From positions 1-53,643 of IMG/VR virus record IMGVR_UViG_3300042890_000620: a DNA stretch of 53,643 bases; one strand, 5' to 3'. The notes below the pieces were generated by a model that saw only the letters and a program-made list of their open reading frames with translations, ran no database searches and had not been told where the DNA came from. Position numbers and translations under genes: made by a program. Positions 30,800-38,631 of this stretch are shown piece after piece. The stretch's first letter is position 1; every line of letters begins with the position of its first letter. This DNA comes from a virus.

Positions 30800-31245
30800 A
30801 ATTGTATTTTGCTTATTATTTCGTTGTAGTCCTGTCTAAATTGTCTGTCGGTTTTGTGTAAGTCATCAAACTTTTTAAGGGCATATATCACTGTACTATG
30901 GTCTTGGTTACAGATAAAGGTTGCCAATACTTTTAATGATAAGGTAGTATGCTCTCTCATGTACTTGTAGAAAAAGAAACGACCTTGCACAAAGTTGCGC
31001 TCTCTTGAATTGCTCTTGATGTCAATATGATAATACTCATTGATTGTATTGAGAAGTGTATCTGCTAACATATTATAGTCAACAAATATTTTAGCTTTGA
31101 CTTCCTGTTTAGTATCATCATTGTAATGTAATTGACTTAATGCCTTACGATGTACTCTTGCCTCTTGTAATGCTTTGTGATAGCTTTGACGATGGAACTC
31201 TCTCTTCCTATCTAATTGGCTTATTGTGTGTCTATTTGGTGTCAT
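30796..31245 (-). CDS. DnaA domain IV-like DNA-binding protein
   Basis: 149 residues. The C-terminal ~60 residues (TLSLKVLATFICNQDHSTVIYALKKFDDL, 101-129) match the DnaA domain IV signature, in which R/D-H-[ST]-T-V contacts the DnaA box. No AAA+ domain is present. The N-terminal half is a basic helical region (RKREFHRQSYHKALQEARVHRKAL). It may bind the phage or host origin, or act as a transcription factor. It lies downstream of the DNA-modification genes. Confidence 0.65.
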   Translation of the reverse strand: MTPNRHTISQLDRKREFHRQSYHKALQEARVHRKALSQLHYNDDTKQEVKAKIFVDYNMLADTLLNTINEYYHIDIKSNSRERNFVQGRFFFYKYMREHTTLSLKVLATFICNQDHSTVIYALKKFDDLHKTDRQFRQDYNEIISKIQL

Positions 31246-31496
31246 AATTGTTTTTCTATAAATTGGTGGAATTGTGGATACTGATTTAATCGGTTTTCAA
31301 AGTTCGCCTTTTGCACTTCGTTTAACTTATACATTTGGTTTGCCTCGCCTACATTGTCAAGGATTACTACATCAAGATTAACCGCCTCTACTTTTACTTT
31401 GTTATCTTCTTTGTAGGCTGAAACATATCCGCTTACCTTGTAGGTCATGTGACCTAATGCACAATGTAGGTCTTTTAGTTCTATTACTTTTGTCAT
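31242..31496 (-). CDS. Hypothetical protein, 84 residues
   Basis: Start chosen at ATG 31496 (MTKVIELKDLHCALGH), just after the upstream stop at 31499; an ATG at 31511 would overlap it. Strand-rich centre (MTYKVSGYVSAYKEDNKVKVEAVNLDVVILD) and helical end. ATGA overlap with the DnaA-like gene. Confidence 0.5.
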   Translation of the reverse strand: MTKVIELKDLHCALGHMTYKVSGYVSAYKEDNKVKVEAVNLDVVILDNVGEANQMYKLNEVQKANFENRLNQYPQFHQFIEKQL

Positions 31497-31498
31497 AA

Positions 31499-31651
31499 TT
31501 ATTTTACCCATTTGTCAATTTGTTTTTTTGCACCTGCAAGTGTTTTAAAATCTTTTGTTAAATTTGCTGAATAGTTTGAATAGTAAGCAGTGAACCAACC
31601 ATTAGTACATTCTAAAATTGTTTTGCCTTTGTAGATAATTTCATTTGTCAT
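31499..31651 (-). CDS. Small hypothetical protein, 50 residues
   Basis: Start chosen at ATG 31651 (MTNEIIYKGKTILECTNGWF); the longer frame from 31696 would run through the promoter at 31675-31705. Strand-rich start, then KTLAGAKKQIDKWV. First gene of the operon from that promoter. Confidence 0.55.
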   Translation of the reverse strand: MTNEIIYKGKTILECTNGWFTAYYSNYSANLTKDFKTLAGAKKQIDKWVK

Positions 31652-31674
31652 AATATTTTTATTAATTGTTGATA

Positions 31675-31705
31675 CAAAGATAGGTTTAGTATCCATATAA
31701 ACAAG
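31675..31705 (-). promoter_or_regulatory. Bacteroidetes-type promoter
   Basis: Minus strand: CTTG (31705-31702), 19-bp spacer, TATCTTTG (31682-31675); one mismatch in the -33. It is 23 bp upstream of the ATG at 31651. Confidence 0.6.
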
Positions 31706-31760
31706 ATATTTTTTAAATTATTTTTAAAATAGTCTACAACCCTAATAAATACAAGCATCT

Positions 31761-32393
31761 TCACTTATAAATATTTAATCTTTTTTGATATTTTAACCTT
31801 AATTCTACCCTTTTTTCAGTCGTTCGGGGCAACAATTCTTCTTGATTTAGCATTTTTAATTCTAAAATTACACTTTTTGAGTTCTGAATTGCCTCTTTTA
31901 TTTGCTCTTTTGTTATCTTTAATGTTGGATATTTCCGTTTTTGTTCTAAATATAAGTCATAGATGTTGAGTTTTTCCAACATTTCACGATACTCAAGTAG
32001 GTTTCCACTTAGGTGCTGATTGTCGTGGACTGATTGAGAATACATATTGAATAAATTAAATTGAAGTGCAGGGTTACTTCCTCTCGATGCGAAGTGCCCA
32101 CATTCATCTGTATCTTTATAAGGTCGCCCACTACTTATGCAATTACAACCTTTATCTATTAACCTAACAATCAAGTTTACCTGAGCCTGTAATATCTTTT
32201 TCCAATAATTTAAATTCTCTAACTCCTTTAATTTAGCTTTGTTTTCTTTTCGCTTATTGTTTGCCTCTGTCATCTTTACTTTGGGTAGGTGTATCTTTGA
32301 GTATTCTATTGAGCAGATTGGCGAACACACAACCTGCAATGGTTTTACAGGTGTGTATTGCGCTTTACATATCTTACATAGTTTTAGTTTCAT
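31761..32393 (-). CDS. ninG: NinG-like recombination protein
   Basis: 210 residues. The N-terminal zinc-finger-like CKIC...CSPIC (Cys 6, 9, 19, 23) is followed by the NinG signature: KKILQAQVNLIVRLIDKGCNCISSGRP, DECGHFASRGSNPALQFNLFNMYSQSVHDNQHLSGN. Lambda NinG (Rap) is a Holliday-junction-type endonuclease assisting recombination. It starts at the stop of the methyltransferase gene. A recombination nuclease together with ERF fits recombination-dependent replication. Confidence 0.8.
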   Translation of the reverse strand: MKLKLCKICKAQYTPVKPLQVVCSPICSIEYSKIHLPKVKMTEANNKRKENKAKLKELENLNYWKKILQAQVNLIVRLIDKGCNCISSGRPYKDTDECGHFASRGSNPALQFNLFNMYSQSVHDNQHLSGNLLEYREMLEKLNIYDLYLEQKRKYPTLKITKEQIKEAIQNSKSVILELKMLNQEELLPRTTEKRVELRLKYQKRLNIYK

Positions 32394-33172
32394 TAGAATA
32401 GTTTAGGTTGCATATTGTTTAACATTTTAGTTTTTGCAAGTTTAAAAAAATCTTTCTTAATTTCAAAGCCATACGCCTTTCTGTTTTTTTGTATCGCTGC
32501 TCTTAATGTTGAACCACTACCTGCACAAGGGTCTATAACTACATCACCCTTATCTGTAAATATTTCAATTAAGTTTTCTAATACTTTGATTGGTTTTTGA
32601 GTAGGGTGTATTTTTTCAGTTTCGCTATCTCTTACCCAATCCATACAATTAAAAACCATTTTACCATTATTATTAAACTTTGGCAATTTATCACGATAAA
32701 GAATTACGGCATACTCACAATTACCAACTACTCTCATATTTGCTTTTAATACTTGTGCGCTAAAGTTTTTTCTAAAGACTAAATTAATATAGTTATTTAA
32801 GCCGTATTTTTTTGCCTTTTCTATTAACTCAAATTGTTGGTCAAATGCGCAAAATACAATCATACAAGGTGCTTTGCCTGTTTCTTTTGGTTCTTTCATT
32901 AACATAGTTGAGCAAAAATGTAAAAACTCAGTAATTCTAAAGTTTTTATCTGTATCAAAAAACTCTGTACCTGCTAATTCACTTTCGCCATTTTTATTAT
33001 CTCCACCCTCATACCAACTTGGATTTGAGGCGTAAGCATTATTACCTAAATTATAAGGTATATCTGCTATTATTAATTGCGCTTTTGGTATATTATAGCG
33101 TTTGTAATTTTGGAAATGGTCATTATATAACTCAGGTCTAAATTCAAATTGTTGTTTTCTTATTGTATTCAT
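32393..33172 (-). CDS. DNA (adenine-N6/cytosine-N4) methyltransferase
   Basis: 259 residues. Catalytic motif IV IIADIPYNLGNN with DIPY (37-40), target-recognition segment, TQKPIKVLENLIEIF and the SAM-binding motif I DPCAGSGST (~214-222) in the order IV...I, typical of beta-class enzymes. No restriction partner is present, so it probably protects phage DNA from host restriction. Confidence 0.85.
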   Translation of the reverse strand: MNTIRKQQFEFRPELYNDHFQNYKRYNIPKAQLIIADIPYNLGNNAYASNPSWYEGGDNKNGESELAGTEFFDTDKNFRITEFLHFCSTMLMKEPKETGKAPCMIVFCAFDQQFELIEKAKKYGLNNYINLVFRKNFSAQVLKANMRVVGNCEYAVILYRDKLPKFNNNGKMVFNCMDWVRDSETEKIHPTQKPIKVLENLIEIFTDKGDVVIDPCAGSGSTLRAAIQKNRKAYGFEIKKDFFKLAKTKMLNNMQPKLF

Positions 33173-33176
33173 ATTT

Positions 33177-33449
33177 TTAATCTGTATAACTATCTTGTAA
33201 CTGACTAATCAAATCCTCATTAGCTAATTCTGCAATCTCCTCAAATAGTAAACTATCTGCTAAGAAAGGTATTTGCATTTCTATTTTAGTGACCTTGTTG
33301 CTTTGTTTGTAAACTTCTAAATTAGTTACTACTTTGACTATCTCTGCCATTGGTTGCCCATCGTCATCTTTGCCTCGTGTGTAGTAGATTTCACAATCAA
33401 GTTCAATGCAGTCTACAAATTGTTCTGTTAAGTATATTGTTTTTCCCAT
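33177..33449 (-). CDS. Hypothetical protein, 90 residues
   Basis: MGKTIYLTEQFVDCIELDCEIYYTRGKDDDGQP, then EMQIPFLADSLLFEEIAELANEDL; beta-rich start and acidic helical end. A TATATTTG hexamer lies 5 bp upstream (33462-33455). It is followed 4 bp later by the methyltransferase gene. Confidence 0.55.
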   Translation of the reverse strand: MGKTIYLTEQFVDCIELDCEIYYTRGKDDDGQPMAEIVKVVTNLEVYKQSNKVTKIEMQIPFLADSLLFEEIAELANEDLISQLQDSYTD

Positions 33450-33454
33450 GTGTG

Positions 33455-33462
33455 CAAATATA
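33455..33462 (-). promoter_or_regulatory. Weak promoter candidate (-7 element only)
   Basis: TATATTTG on the minus strand in the 37-bp gap before the 90-residue gene. No TTTG-like -33 is present 17-20 bp upstream. Confidence 0.35.
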
Positions 33463-33486
33463 TATTTATTTTTTAAATTCCTATTA

Positions 33487-33834
33487 TTAAATTTTAGATT
33501 TTACATGGTCAATAAACATTTCAAGTTTACTTGCATAGTAATTCTCAAAATCTGCAAATCCCTCGTCTTTAGTTTTCCATGCCACAAATAAAACTGCCCT
33601 TAATCTTTGGGACTTTGACTTTATGTTTTCAAAGTCTGTCTTAATATCCTTAATCATATCCAATTCATTAGATACAAATGGTTCATTCTTAATTGCTAAG
33701 TAACAATGATTGTTAGCTATTGAGAATAACTGCCCCATCTTATCGGGTGTTTCCTCATTAGTCCCAAAAGACAGGACAATAGTCCTATCTTTTCGGGTTT
33801 TAATGTTTTCTAAAATACCACTTAGTAATATCAT
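33487..33834 (-). CDS. Hypothetical protein of the recombination operon, 115 residues
   Basis: MILLSGILENIKTRKDRTIVLSFGTNEETPDKMGQLFSIANNHCYLAIKNE resembles a protein that often accompanies phage recombination/ssDNA genes. The later segment KSKSQRLRAVLFVAWK is helical. ATGA overlap with the previous gene. Function unknown. Confidence 0.5.
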   Translation of the reverse strand: MILLSGILENIKTRKDRTIVLSFGTNEETPDKMGQLFSIANNHCYLAIKNEPFVSNELDMIKDIKTDFENIKSKSQRLRAVLFVAWKTKDEGFADFENYYASKLEMFIDHVKSKI

Positions 33835-34280
33835 CTTACTTCTATTATTGTTTTACTTGATTTGATTGGTGGGTTTACTGATATGATGTCCCCTGTTTCA
33901 TTGTCTACTATTGTCATTGGTGCTTTAATAGTTTTTAATGTGGTTTCAATCTCTTTCTTTTGTTTTATGATTTCGTTTTCTTTTTCTGATAACTCAATCC
34001 ACTTAGGGTGGTTGCAATTACTAAAGTCATATTTAGCACCTGCCTCCTTTTTCATGTAGGTAAAACCAAACGCCTCCTTATAGATGTTATCAGCATCTAA
34101 ACTCTGAGCGTTTAAGTCTTTCAACTCGGTTAAGTTCTTAATCAATTTAGTTAATGCACCATGTAGCCATTGAGTTTCTATTGAACCCTCTTGCACTTCT
34201 ATGGTTAATTGATTGGTAAAGCTATCAATAGTCTGTCTATCGTTAGCTATTTGTTTTAAAAATGATACTGCCGTTTCCAT
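33831..34280 (-). CDS. Hypothetical protein of the recombination operon, 149 residues
   Basis: Helical protein (FLKQIANDRQTIDSFTNQLTIEV, LHGALTKLIKNLTELKDLNAQSL) with an FGFTYMKKEAGAKYDFSNCNHPKW segment typical of small phage proteins next to ERF or Cas4-like genes. It starts 1 bp after the ERF gene. No catalytic motif. Confidence 0.5.
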   Translation of the reverse strand: METAVSFLKQIANDRQTIDSFTNQLTIEVQEGSIETQWLHGALTKLIKNLTELKDLNAQSLDADNIYKEAFGFTYMKKEAGAKYDFSNCNHPKWIELSEKENEIIKQKKEIETTLKTIKAPMTIVDNETGDIISVNPPIKSSKTIIEVR

Positions 34281-34281
34281 A

Positions 34282-34824
34282 TTAAATGATGTTAAAATTT
34301 GATTTTAATTGTGCCTCTACTTCCTTACTTACTTTGTACTTTGTTCTAATGTTCTTAAGTGTAAACTTACTGCCATCTGCAATAGCCTTTTCAATCTCTA
34401 AACATTTAGTTGTTTTCTTACCTTGTTTGTCAAATAGGTTAAGCCATTCGCTTGGCTCGGTTGTACTTGCAGGTGTACTTGATGCCGTGTTTGCATCGTC
34501 ATCTTCTGCCTCAAGTCCTAACAATGATTGAAGAGTATATCGTCTAAAATAAGTTATCTCACTACCTTTTTGCTGAGCGTTTAAATTTGCAGTCAATTCC
34601 AATTCACTTTCTGCAATTACTTTGCCTGTTTCAATATCTATAATTTGACTTATCACTTTGCCCTCTCTTATCGGTTGTAAGAGCATCAATCCATTTTCTG
34701 ATAGGATTGGCTTAACATCATACAAAAGTGAGTTAATATCAAAGTATTTGTTTTTAAAATGAGGATTAACACTATCCTTAGTAATAGGCTTAATCTGATT
34801 AATTGCTTTAGCTAACTTATTCAC
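34282..34824 (-). CDS. erf: ERF-family single-strand annealing protein
   Basis: 180 residues. Typical ERF pattern: LAKAINQIKPITKDSVNPHFKNKYFDINSLLYDVKPILSENGLMLLQ, VISQIIDIETGKVI, QQKGSEITYFRRYTLQSLLGLEAEDDDAN (the T-Y-RRY-L-LLG core). ERF proteins anneal complementary strands and carry out short-homology recombination. That activity could drive exchange between the duplicated fibre loci in this genome. The C-terminal ~60 residues are a separate helical tail. Confidence 0.85.
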   Translation of the reverse strand: MNKLAKAINQIKPITKDSVNPHFKNKYFDINSLLYDVKPILSENGLMLLQPIREGKVISQIIDIETGKVIAESELELTANLNAQQKGSEITYFRRYTLQSLLGLEAEDDDANTASSTPASTTEPSEWLNLFDKQGKKTTKCLEIEKAIADGSKFTLKNIRTKYKVSKEVEAQLKSNFNII

Positions 34825-35149
34825 TGATTACCTCCTCTCTATGTAATACTTCTACTTTAGTGTTTTTCTTAATCTCCTCAAGTTTGTGTTGAGCTAACTC
34901 AATACTAAATGCCATTGCTACATAGTTGCTATTCTTGTAAATGTAGTAACCCCATTCTCCGATATTGTTTGAATACTCTCTACGAATTTCGTACACATCT
35001 ACTTTTGCTTTAGGTGTTAAGGTTTCTTTTAACTCAGTTAGTAACTCGATTAAGAAGTCGGGGGTGTAGTTAACCTCAATTTCTTGATTATTGAGGTCAT
35101 TGTTTGCTTTTACTAAAGCCTTGTCGATTAGTTGGATTGTTTGTTGCAT
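34817..35149 (-). CDS. Hypothetical protein, 110 residues
   Basis: MQQTIQLIDKALVKANNDLNN, FLIELLTELKETLTPKAKVDVYEIRREYSNNIGEWGYYIYKNS; a helical start and beta-rich centre. It overlaps the ERF start by 8 bp. First gene of the recombination operon. Confidence 0.5.
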   Translation of the reverse strand: MQQTIQLIDKALVKANNDLNNQEIEVNYTPDFLIELLTELKETLTPKAKVDVYEIRREYSNNIGEWGYYIYKNSNYVAMAFSIELAQHKLEEIKKNTKVEVLHREEVISE

Positions 35150-35173
35150 ATTGTTTAATTGTTAATACGAGTG

Positions 35174-35204
35174 CAAATATAATACTTGTTTTTTAATTTC
35201 CTAA
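35174..35204 (-). promoter_or_regulatory. Candidate promoter of the ERF operon
   Basis: TATATTTG on the minus strand (35181-35174) with TTAG 19 bp upstream (35204-35201). The -7 is a perfect match, the -33 matches only in part. It is 24 bp from the ATG at 35149. Confidence 0.5.
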
Positions 35205-35221
35205 TATTTTTTAAATTATTT

Positions 35222-35872
35222 TTAAAATAGTTGTGTTTGTTCTATTTTATTTGAGGTTACAATACCCATTGCAGTATTATAAATAGTTAGTCCTGTTTCA
35301 TAGTCCACTAAATTTCGGGCAATCTTTAATAATAACTGCTCCCCTTTATATTTACTAAAATCGTAATCATGGAATTCTGACCAACTTTCTAAAGACTCAG
35401 TTGCACCATTTTTACTATCTCCAAAATGTTTAACTCTACCATTTACATTATTTGGTAATTTAAAGTTAGTCCAATATAAATGCCTATCCCTTTCTTGTGC
35501 AGGTATTAAAGGTTCATAATATGGTATTACATTTTCTACTACATATTTGCCTTGAAAATGATATTCCAAAAATATTATTTCTTGATATAATGTCATATCG
35601 GGATATATTGGTTTTTTACCATTTTTGCCAAATCCCCAAAACCTTGCTCTACTATGACTTGGACAGGGTGGACTTGACCATATAAAATCAAACTTTTTGT
35701 AATGGTCTAATAAATATTGGTGTGCATCGGCTACAATTACTTTGTCATTTGGAAAACGCTCTTGATATAGTCGAGCCAATTCAACATCCCATTCAACTGC
35801 GGTTACTTCGCAATTTTCCCACTTGTAACGATTGCCTCCTAAACAGGCATAAAGGTTTAATACTTTTATCAT
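35222..35872 (-). CDS. DNA cytosine-5 methyltransferase
   Basis: 216 residues, short for the family. Motif I LNLYACLGGN, motif II TAVEWD, motif IV SSPPCPSHSRARF with catalytic Cys70, motif VI ENV (113-115) and motif VIII QERDRHLYW are present in order. The target recognition region is minimal and the C-terminal motifs IX-X are weak, so it may be compact or specialised. No matching endonuclease is seen; it probably protects phage DNA. Confidence 0.8.
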   Translation of the reverse strand: MIKVLNLYACLGGNRYKWENCEVTAVEWDVELARLYQERFPNDKVIVADAHQYLLDHYKKFDFIWSSPPCPSHSRARFWGFGKNGKKPIYPDMTLYQEIIFLEYHFQGKYVVENVIPYYEPLIPAQERDRHLYWTNFKLPNNVNGRVKHFGDSKNGATESLESWSEFHDYDFSKYKGEQLLLKIARNLVDYETGLTIYNTAMGIVTSNKIEQTQLF

Positions 35873-36063
35873 GGAAGTTTACTGATTAATAACAACATAA
35901 ATTTTATATTTTGTTCAGTTAATTGCCCACTTTCAAACAAATAATTAAGGTAATTGTAGTCATAGTGAGTTGCTTTTCCATCTTTAAATACATAAATTAG
36001 GTTGTCTTGTTGCTGAATTTGGCAATCGGGTAGTTCTTTTTGGAGTAGTTGTATTATATCCAT
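35869..36063 (-). CDS. Small hypothetical protein, 64 residues
   Basis: MDIIQLLQKELPDCQIQQQDNLIYVFKDGKATHYDYNYL, alpha/beta, coupled by overlap to the primase-helicase end (10 bp) and the C5 methyltransferase start (ATGA). No family recognised. Confidence 0.5.
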   Translation of the reverse strand: MDIIQLLQKELPDCQIQQQDNLIYVFKDGKATHYDYNYLNYLFESGQLTEQNIKFMLLLISKLP

Positions 36064-37715
36064 GATTCTGTTATTTGGTCTAAGGTGTGATAGTATCTAC
36101 CGGAGGGTACATCGTAATTCATTGTGGTTTCTCCGGTCTGTCCCCAATGCGAAAACTTAACTTTTGTTACTATGATGTGAGTTAATTCAGTTTCAAAGTC
36201 CCTGTATATTGTTATTCCGTTATCTGTCTTATTATTAAAGTGTGATGAACCTGAGCAGTCATACAACCCCGGGACTTGATACTTGTTACTATCTTTTTGT
36301 TTTGACATCTTAGCCGGATGAACAACTAAAAAAGCATGGATATTTTCAGCCTCACAAAATACGCCTATCTTATCCAAGGTTTCGCCTACAAAATCAGTTT
36401 CACTTTTGCCACCCCTTTTTTGTTCTAACTTATTCCAAGCATCAATAACAAAGTAGTCAATACCATGTTTATCTTTTAACTGCTTAATCCGGTCTAACAT
36501 CGTATCTATTGTAAATTCCTTTTCCGGCTTTACAAACCAAATGTTTTCATTTAATACTGAACAAGCATTTGCAATTTCATCCGGTGTTACTTTACCATAA
36601 CCCTCCCAAGGTTTACCGGTCATCTTTCTTATCATTTTACTAACGTGCAATTCAGTCGGTTTATTCTCCGGACTATAAAAGCAACCCCTCCAACCTCCAT
36701 GTTTTAAAAGTTTAAGGCAAATAAAGTCTAAGAAATCGGATTTACCATGCCCCGGAATACCGGTTATCGTAGTAATGTAACCTTTAACAAACTGCAATTT
36801 AAAGTCATGTATTCCGGTTGATATTCCTTTGGGCAATCCGTATTCATACATATTATCTAAGTCCCTGTATATGTCCTGAATAGTAAACACGCCCTCCAAT
36901 GGAAACTCTTTTATATTTTCGGCTGCCTTTCTAAATGTATTAATATCGTTTGCCTTATAAAAGTCGTTTGCATCTTTGCACCCATCAAATTCTAAGTAAG
37001 CACATTTGTGAAGTCCTAACCGGTTAGATAAATCTTTTCTAAGTTGCAATCCGGCTGAGTCATTATCAACTGCAATTACAAACTTTTTAACGTGGCTTAT
37101 CTTATCCCATGAATTACTTATGTAGTCCATTTTATTTGAGTTAAGATTTGCACCATTTGGCACACTAACAACATTTAAAATTCCACATTCTAAAAAAGTC
37201 AAACAATCTATTTCGCCCTCCACAATAAATAACACATTTGTATTTTCGTGTACGTTGTCTAAGTTGTAAAGGATTAACTCCCCATCTTTAAACAATTTAA
37301 ACTCTTTGTCTTTGCCTCTATACTTTACGTTTACAAGTTGACTATCTCTAAAATAATTAAACTGAATTGTATTAATTTCTTTTGATGACTTCGGCATCCA
37401 CTCTAACCCCTCAGTAATTTTATATTTTAGCAAAGTAGGTTGTGATATTTTTCTACTCTCAAAGTATCTTACAACATCATTGCTTAATTGTGTTTTATTT
37501 GCCCACTGAGGCACTTTATATTCTGTCTTGACTATCTTACCTAATGCACCCTTATAAGAGCAGTGATGACAAAACCATGTTTGTTTATCTAAATTTACAC
37601 TTAGACATTTATCGGTTTTCTTTTTTCGTTCGTGTGAGCAACTTGGACAGGTTGTTTGAACTTCGCCGGTTGTTTTGTTGTACGGCACTTGAATGTTATA
37701 ATCTTCGTATTTCAT
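36054..37715 (-). CDS. Bifunctional primase-helicase (T7 gp4-like)
   Basis: 553 residues. Zinc ribbon CPSC...CHHC (Cys 23, 26, 49, 52), Toprim domain with VEGEID (165-170) and AVDNDSAG (215-222), then a RecA-type helicase with Walker A TGIPGHGKS (318-326), a Walker B-like YFVIDAWNKL, and HPAKM/PGLYDCSGSSHFNNKTDNG late motifs of DnaB-like replicative helicases. It unwinds and primes the replication fork. Operon follows the initiator gene by 2 bp. Confidence 0.88.
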   Translation of the reverse strand: MKYEDYNIQVPYNKTTGEVQTTCPSCSHERKKKTDKCLSVNLDKQTWFCHHCSYKGALGKIVKTEYKVPQWANKTQLSNDVVRYFESRKISQPTLLKYKITEGLEWMPKSSKEINTIQFNYFRDSQLVNVKYRGKDKEFKLFKDGELILYNLDNVHENTNVLFIVEGEIDCLTFLECGILNVVSVPNGANLNSNKMDYISNSWDKISHVKKFVIAVDNDSAGLQLRKDLSNRLGLHKCAYLEFDGCKDANDFYKANDINTFRKAAENIKEFPLEGVFTIQDIYRDLDNMYEYGLPKGISTGIHDFKLQFVKGYITTITGIPGHGKSDFLDFICLKLLKHGGWRGCFYSPENKPTELHVSKMIRKMTGKPWEGYGKVTPDEIANACSVLNENIWFVKPEKEFTIDTMLDRIKQLKDKHGIDYFVIDAWNKLEQKRGGKSETDFVGETLDKIGVFCEAENIHAFLVVHPAKMSKQKDSNKYQVPGLYDCSGSSHFNNKTDNGITIYRDFETELTHIIVTKVKFSHWGQTGETTMNYDVPSGRYYHTLDQITESWI

Positions 37716-37717
37716 AA

Positions 37718-38491
37718 TTATCTTGGTATTCCCATTTTGGTAAAAAAGTTTTCCTCCGGCTTAGGTTTATATTTTTCTAACCATTCAGCATCTATTCCTC
37801 CCCAACTTTTTTCAACTGCAATTTTAATACATTCATTTGGAGTTAATCCACTTTTTTGTATTTCTTTTTTAATTGAGTTAAAAGCCGTTTCACTATTAGT
37901 TAGTTTCTTTTTCTTTCTAACTTGTAGCCACTCTAATACTATTTTAGTTTCTATTCCTAATTCAAGTAAAGCAGTTTTAAAATTAAAAACAATTTCATCT
38001 TGTAGATTTGTTTCTTGTATAGTTGTTTCTTGTATATCTATACTACTAATGCTTTCCCCTGTGCTTTGTATAGTGCTTTCATCTTGCTTTGTCGTGTGCT
38101 TTATAAATGCTTTATCAAGTGCTTTATCAAGTGCTTTGAAGTTATTTGATAGGGCAATTATATTAGATGAATATTGATTTTTAGATTTTTCAATTAATTC
38201 AATAAAACCATATTCTACTAATTCATTAAAAGCAGTTATGTAAGTATTGTAAGATTTTATACCAACTGCCTCCATTGTCATTGTGCTTGGTAGTCCAAAT
38301 TTCTTTTTCCAACCTAATCTATTGCAATGTTCAATAGCAAATGAAAAAATAGCAATGTGGTTAGGTTTAATTTTTTCGGGGTTTTCAAATGCGAAATCCC
38401 AAAAGTTCCGGTAGAGTTTAAATATATCCAAAGTTAAAATATTAAACCCTTGCGAATTTTCCAATGTTGACACGAGTTGGACATAACTCAC
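37718..38491 (-). CDS. Replication initiation protein (wHTH/DnaD-like organiser)
   Basis: 257 residues. Residues ~20-110 (FKLYRNFWDFAFENPEKIKPNHIAIFSFAIEHCNRLGWKKKFGLPSTMTMEAVGIKSYNTYITAFNELVEYGFIELIEKSKNQYSSNIIAL) form the winged-helix N-domain of phage replisome organisers. A linker (ALDKALDKAF...) is encoded by phased DNA repeats, and residues ~170-257 resemble a helicase-loader C-domain. Lambda O-like proteins carry the origin inside their own gene, and the repeats at 38050-38137 suggest the same here. It heads the operon from the promoter at 38590-38620. Confidence 0.75.
   Translation of the reverse strand: MSYVQLVSTLENSQGFNILTLDIFKLYRNFWDFAFENPEKIKPNHIAIFSFAIEHCNRLGWKKKFGLPSTMTMEAVGIKSYNTYITAFNELVEYGFIELIEKSKNQYSSNIIALSNNFKALDKALDKAFIKHTTKQDESTIQSTGESISSIDIQETTIQETNLQDEIVFNFKTALLELGIETKIVLEWLQVRKKKKLTNSETAFNSIKKEIQKSGLTPNECIKIAVEKSWGGIDAEWLEKYKPKPEENFFTKMGIPR
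38008..38137 (-). other. Candidate replication origin (iterons) inside the initiator gene
   Basis: On the plus strand TGCTTT occurs eight times starting at 38050, 38062, 38074, 38085, 38097, 38108, 38120 and 38132 (spacing 11-12 bp, about one helical turn). Next to it TTGTTTCTTGTAT is repeated at 38008-38020 and 38023-38035, followed by an A/T-rich stretch (37978-37995). Phased iterons plus an A/T-rich unwinding region in the initiator gene match the layout of the lambda origin. Confidence 0.5.
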
Positions 38492-38589
38492 ATTGTACTA
38501 ATAAGCAAGGGTAATAAATTTCTTTTTTAGTTGATTTGTCCATTGTTAATTATCAGAGTTTGGTGTCATCAAAACATCTAATACGTTTG

Positions 38590-38620
38590 CAAAGTTAATT
38601 AAACTTTTTACATTTCCAAA
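38590..38620 (-). promoter_or_regulatory. Perfect Bacteroidetes-type promoter of the replication operon
   Basis: Minus strand: TTTG (38620-38617), 19-bp spacer, TAACTTTG (38597-38590). It lies between the lysis group and the replication genes; the leader to the ATG at 38491 is about 95 nt. Confidence 0.75.
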
Positions 38621-38631
38621 CTTTTATTTAT

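Noticed and set aside
31651-31696. Longer start (31696) of the 50-residue gene
   Set aside because: The additional codons run through a near-consensus promoter (31675-31705); the ATG at 31651 fits the promoter spacing.
38050-38137. CRISPR array for the TGCTTT repeats
   Set aside because: The unit is only 6 bp with 5-6 bp between units, inside a coding frame; it fits iterons, not CRISPR repeats with 30-bp spacers.
38444-38543. 33-codon frame upstream of the initiator gene (ATG at 38543)
   Set aside because: It overlaps the start of the initiator gene by nearly 50 bp in another frame and has no coupling or family support; more likely part of the leader.
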